Below are positions 22,259-23,368 of a stretch of DNA of 23,368 nt, piece after piece; position 1 is the stretch's first letter; the number at the start of each line of letters is the position of its first letter. Under the pieces are notes generated by a model that worked only from the letters and a program-made list of their open reading frames with translations, did not search any database and was not told the origin of the DNA. The DNA is from Lachnospiraceae bacterium UBA7188 (GTDB lineage Bacteria; Bacillota; Clostridia; Lachnospirales; Lachnospiraceae): assembly GCA_002490995.1 (NCBI GenBank), contig DKVC01000063.1:25086-48453 (forward strand), given 5' to 3'. The position numbers were made by a program, and so were the translations under genes.

Positions 22259-22349
22259 AAAGGTATGACAAAGTCACTGGTGCTACCGTGATTTTATGAG
22301 CGCTGCTGTGGCGCAGGACAAAAGAACGGCAAAGGAATGCGCTCACGAG
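22259..22349. repeat. Dispersed palindromic repeat, copy 3 (opposite orientation)
   Basis: GAATGCGCTCACGAG (22335-22349) is the exact reverse complement of the copy 2 block. TGAGCGC (22297-22303) and GCGCTCA (22339-22345) are perfect arms around a 35-base loop, and CAGCAGCGCTCA and GTYATACCTTT are also shared on the other strand. About 27 bases (near 22270-22296) are extra relative to copy 2. The TTGGCAAATG block is missing. On the plus strand it reads MSAAVAQDKRTAKECAHE, in frame with the sensor. Confidence 0.8.
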
Positions 22350-22376
22350 AATAAAAAGCAAGGGAGGCGGGCAGCA

Positions 22377-23368
22377 ATGAAAAAAGAAAAGAAGTACATC
22401 CTGCCGGTTCTCACAGTTGTCACTGCCGTATTGGCAATCTTGTCAATTGTTGTCTTTACGCTGAAGAACCGGGAGAACATAACAGACAATAATAAAGAAT
22501 ATCTGCTCGATAATACAAGCCAAATGGCTTTACTTGTAGACGATTCCCTTATGCACGGTTTAACGAACATTCAGGTACTGGGCAATCTGATCGGCGAGAT
22601 ACTTCCCTCCCCGGAAGTCGATATCGCCGCTTTCCAGTACATATTAAATGAATCCGTGTTCGATTTTATTGAATTTACGGATAAAGAAGGGAAAAACCAC
22701 AATATAACCGGCGGCATTTCAGATGCGGATGACCGGCGGTATTATTTGGATGCAATGGAGGGGAATGCAGGGGTGGAACTGATCTTCAATTCCCGCGCAA
22801 CCAACGAGACACTTTTGGCGTTCTATTCTCCCGTATATTACCAGGGCGAAATAATCGGATCGCTGATCGGAGCCTATCAGGAGACAAGCCAGCTGGTCAA
22901 TCTCCTGACAATGGATGTATTTGGCTATACCGCGGAGGCTTATCTGTGCAACCGGGACGGCCTGATCATTTCAAGCAACCGGGACATCGATACCACGGCA
23001 GAGATTTCAATCGAAGCGGTGCTCGGCCCGCGGATTTCAAGGGACACAGACACCGCCAGCCTCATCTACAAAGACAGGACGGCAATCCTTCCGTTAAAGG
23101 ACAATGAAACCGGCGCCTGCATCATGGGGCTTGAGAATAATGACTGGTACATTATTCAGATTTTCCCGGAAGAAGTCAATGAGATGATGATCTCAAAGGC
23201 AAACCGGCTCGGCATTGTACTGGCAGTCTTTCTGGTTTTTATTCTGGCCGTACTTCTGCTGCTGACCTATTCTATTTTATACTGCAGACCGCCAGGCTTT
23301 ACAGTGGTGTTCCCTGGAAAGTACTTGGCTGGCGGTCTGCAGTCGGGTTGCACTGCAAATTTAACCGG
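22377..23368 (+). CDS. Membrane sensor with extracellular Cache-like domain, partial and probably interrupted
   Basis: It is open from ATG 22377 to the window end. GGGAGG lies 9 bases upstream. Residues 8-28 are a membrane helix, about 30-275 an extracytoplasmic domain with features of a double-Cache sensor (FIEFTDKEGKNHNITGG, DRRYYLDAMEG, FYSPVYYQGEIIGSLIGAY, YLCNRDGLIISS), and about 277-301 a second helix (IVLAVFLVFILAVLLLL). A signalling module (kinase, GGDEF or methyl-accepting domain) would normally follow. Instead, from residue about 302 the frame enters a perfect 15-bp inverted repeat and reads CRPPGFTVVFPGKYLAG, which does not look like a charged cytoplasmic linker. Insertion of foreign DNA there is likely. 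The frame is also open upstream through repeat copy 3 to ATG 22296. Confidence 0.75.
   Translation, partial: MKKEKKYILPVLTVVTAVLAILSIVVFTLKNRENITDNNKEYLLDNTSQMALLVDDSLMHGLTNIQVLGNLIGEILPSPEVDIAAFQYILNESVFDFIEFTDKEGKNHNITGGISDADDRRYYLDAMEGNAGVELIFNSRATNETLLAFYSPVYYQGEIIGSLIGAYQETSQLVNLLTMDVFGYTAEAYLCNRDGLIISSNRDIDTTAEISIEAVLGPRISRDTDTASLIYKDRTAILPLKDNETGACIMGLENNDWYIIQIFPEEVNEMMISKANRLGIVLAVFLVFILAVLLLLTYSILYCRPPGFTVVFPGKYLAGGLQSGCTANLT
23281..23343. repeat. Perfect 15-bp inverted repeat inside the sensor frame
   Basis: ACTGCAGACCGCCAG (23281-23295) and its exact complement CTGGCGGTCTGCAGT (23329-23343) flank 33 bases. The arms are GC-rich and would form a very stable hairpin. It starts where the sensor stops looking like a sensor protein. 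It is followed at 23353-23368 by CTGCAAATTTAACCGG, close to the hairpin of repeat copy 1. It could be the end of a mobile element or a stem of a structured RNA. Confidence 0.8.

Larger units (their letters stand above)
22072..22376. other. Divergent intergenic region between hydroxylase operon and sensor gene
   Basis: About 305 bases without a supported gene start. The part near 22086-22200 should hold the hydroxylase promoter: TATGAT and TAAGAT (minus strand, about 22119-22132) are possible -10 boxes, but I see no good -35. The part 22211-22239 holds a possible plus-strand promoter. Repeat copy 3 fills 22259-22349 and so forms most of the sensor leader. Confidence 0.5.

Noticed and set aside
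23353..23368. Proof of homology between the window end and copy 1 from a 15-of-16 match
   Set aside because: A rough estimate says a few such matches are expected by chance in a window this long. It is kept only as a hint because both sites sit beside palindromes.

Overview
The window looks like chromosomal DNA from a Clostridia-type Firmicute, most plausibly a member of Lachnospiraceae. The grounds are strong AGGAG-type ribosome sites before almost every gene, GTG and TTG starts, a Gram-positive Y-family polymerase/YolD pair with a LexA-like box, and three-subunit molybdenum hydroxylase genes of the anaerobe type. This is inference, and no species can be named. I found no rRNA, tRNA or CRISPR array. 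Both window ends lie in short repeat-like DNA, so the window may be a whole contig that ends in repeats.

Left part, plus strand (50-2831): an ArsR-type regulator with a cysteine-rich tail is translationally coupled to a full ABC exporter. Next comes a dispersed repeat (copy 1), which appears to supply the promoter of a GNAT acetyltransferase that ends in a hairpin terminator. A maltose/galactoside-type O-acetyltransferase (2892-3536, minus) has its own strong promoter with a palindrome in it. Then comes a DNA-damage cassette on plus: a LexA-like box in a promoter, a UmuC/UvrX-type Y-family polymerase with a QLDLF clamp-binding motif, a YolD partner overlapping it by 4 nt, and a WYL regulator. 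A palindrome at the end of the WYL gene precedes a small cysteine-rich DUF3795 protein.

Middle and right part, minus strand (22071 down to 7219): a long unidirectional run of genes. In transcription order these are the FAD and 2Fe-2S subunits of a xanthine dehydrogenase-like molybdenum hydroxylase, a two-gene Eco57I-like type IIG restriction-modification system (fused nuclease-methylase plus separate methylase), the molybdopterin subunit of the same hydroxylase, a SAM methyltransferase, a MATE exporter, one or two very small ORFs, and a pair of ABC exporter half-transporters. The restriction system splits the hydroxylase operon between its FeS and Mo subunits and looks richer in A+T than its surroundings. 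The first ABC partner has an acidic, glycine-rich insertion of about 85 residues in its nucleotide-binding domain. The second begins with eight 6-residue repeats encoded by an 18-bp tandem repeat.

The most unusual feature is a family of short palindromic repeats, with copies at 2150-2264, 15929-16013 and 22259-22349. Copy 2 lies inside the 5' end of the molybdopterin subunit gene and is translated as part of a roughly 48-residue N-terminal extension. Copy 3 forms the leader of a membrane sensor gene (22377 to the window end) and is also open in frame with it. Copies 1 and 2 share a 16-base block containing a TTGGCA -35-like hexamer with a TATA-like hexamer 18 bases downstream, so the element may carry a promoter. 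The sensor gene itself seems to be interrupted just after its second membrane segment by DNA with a perfect 15-bp inverted repeat.
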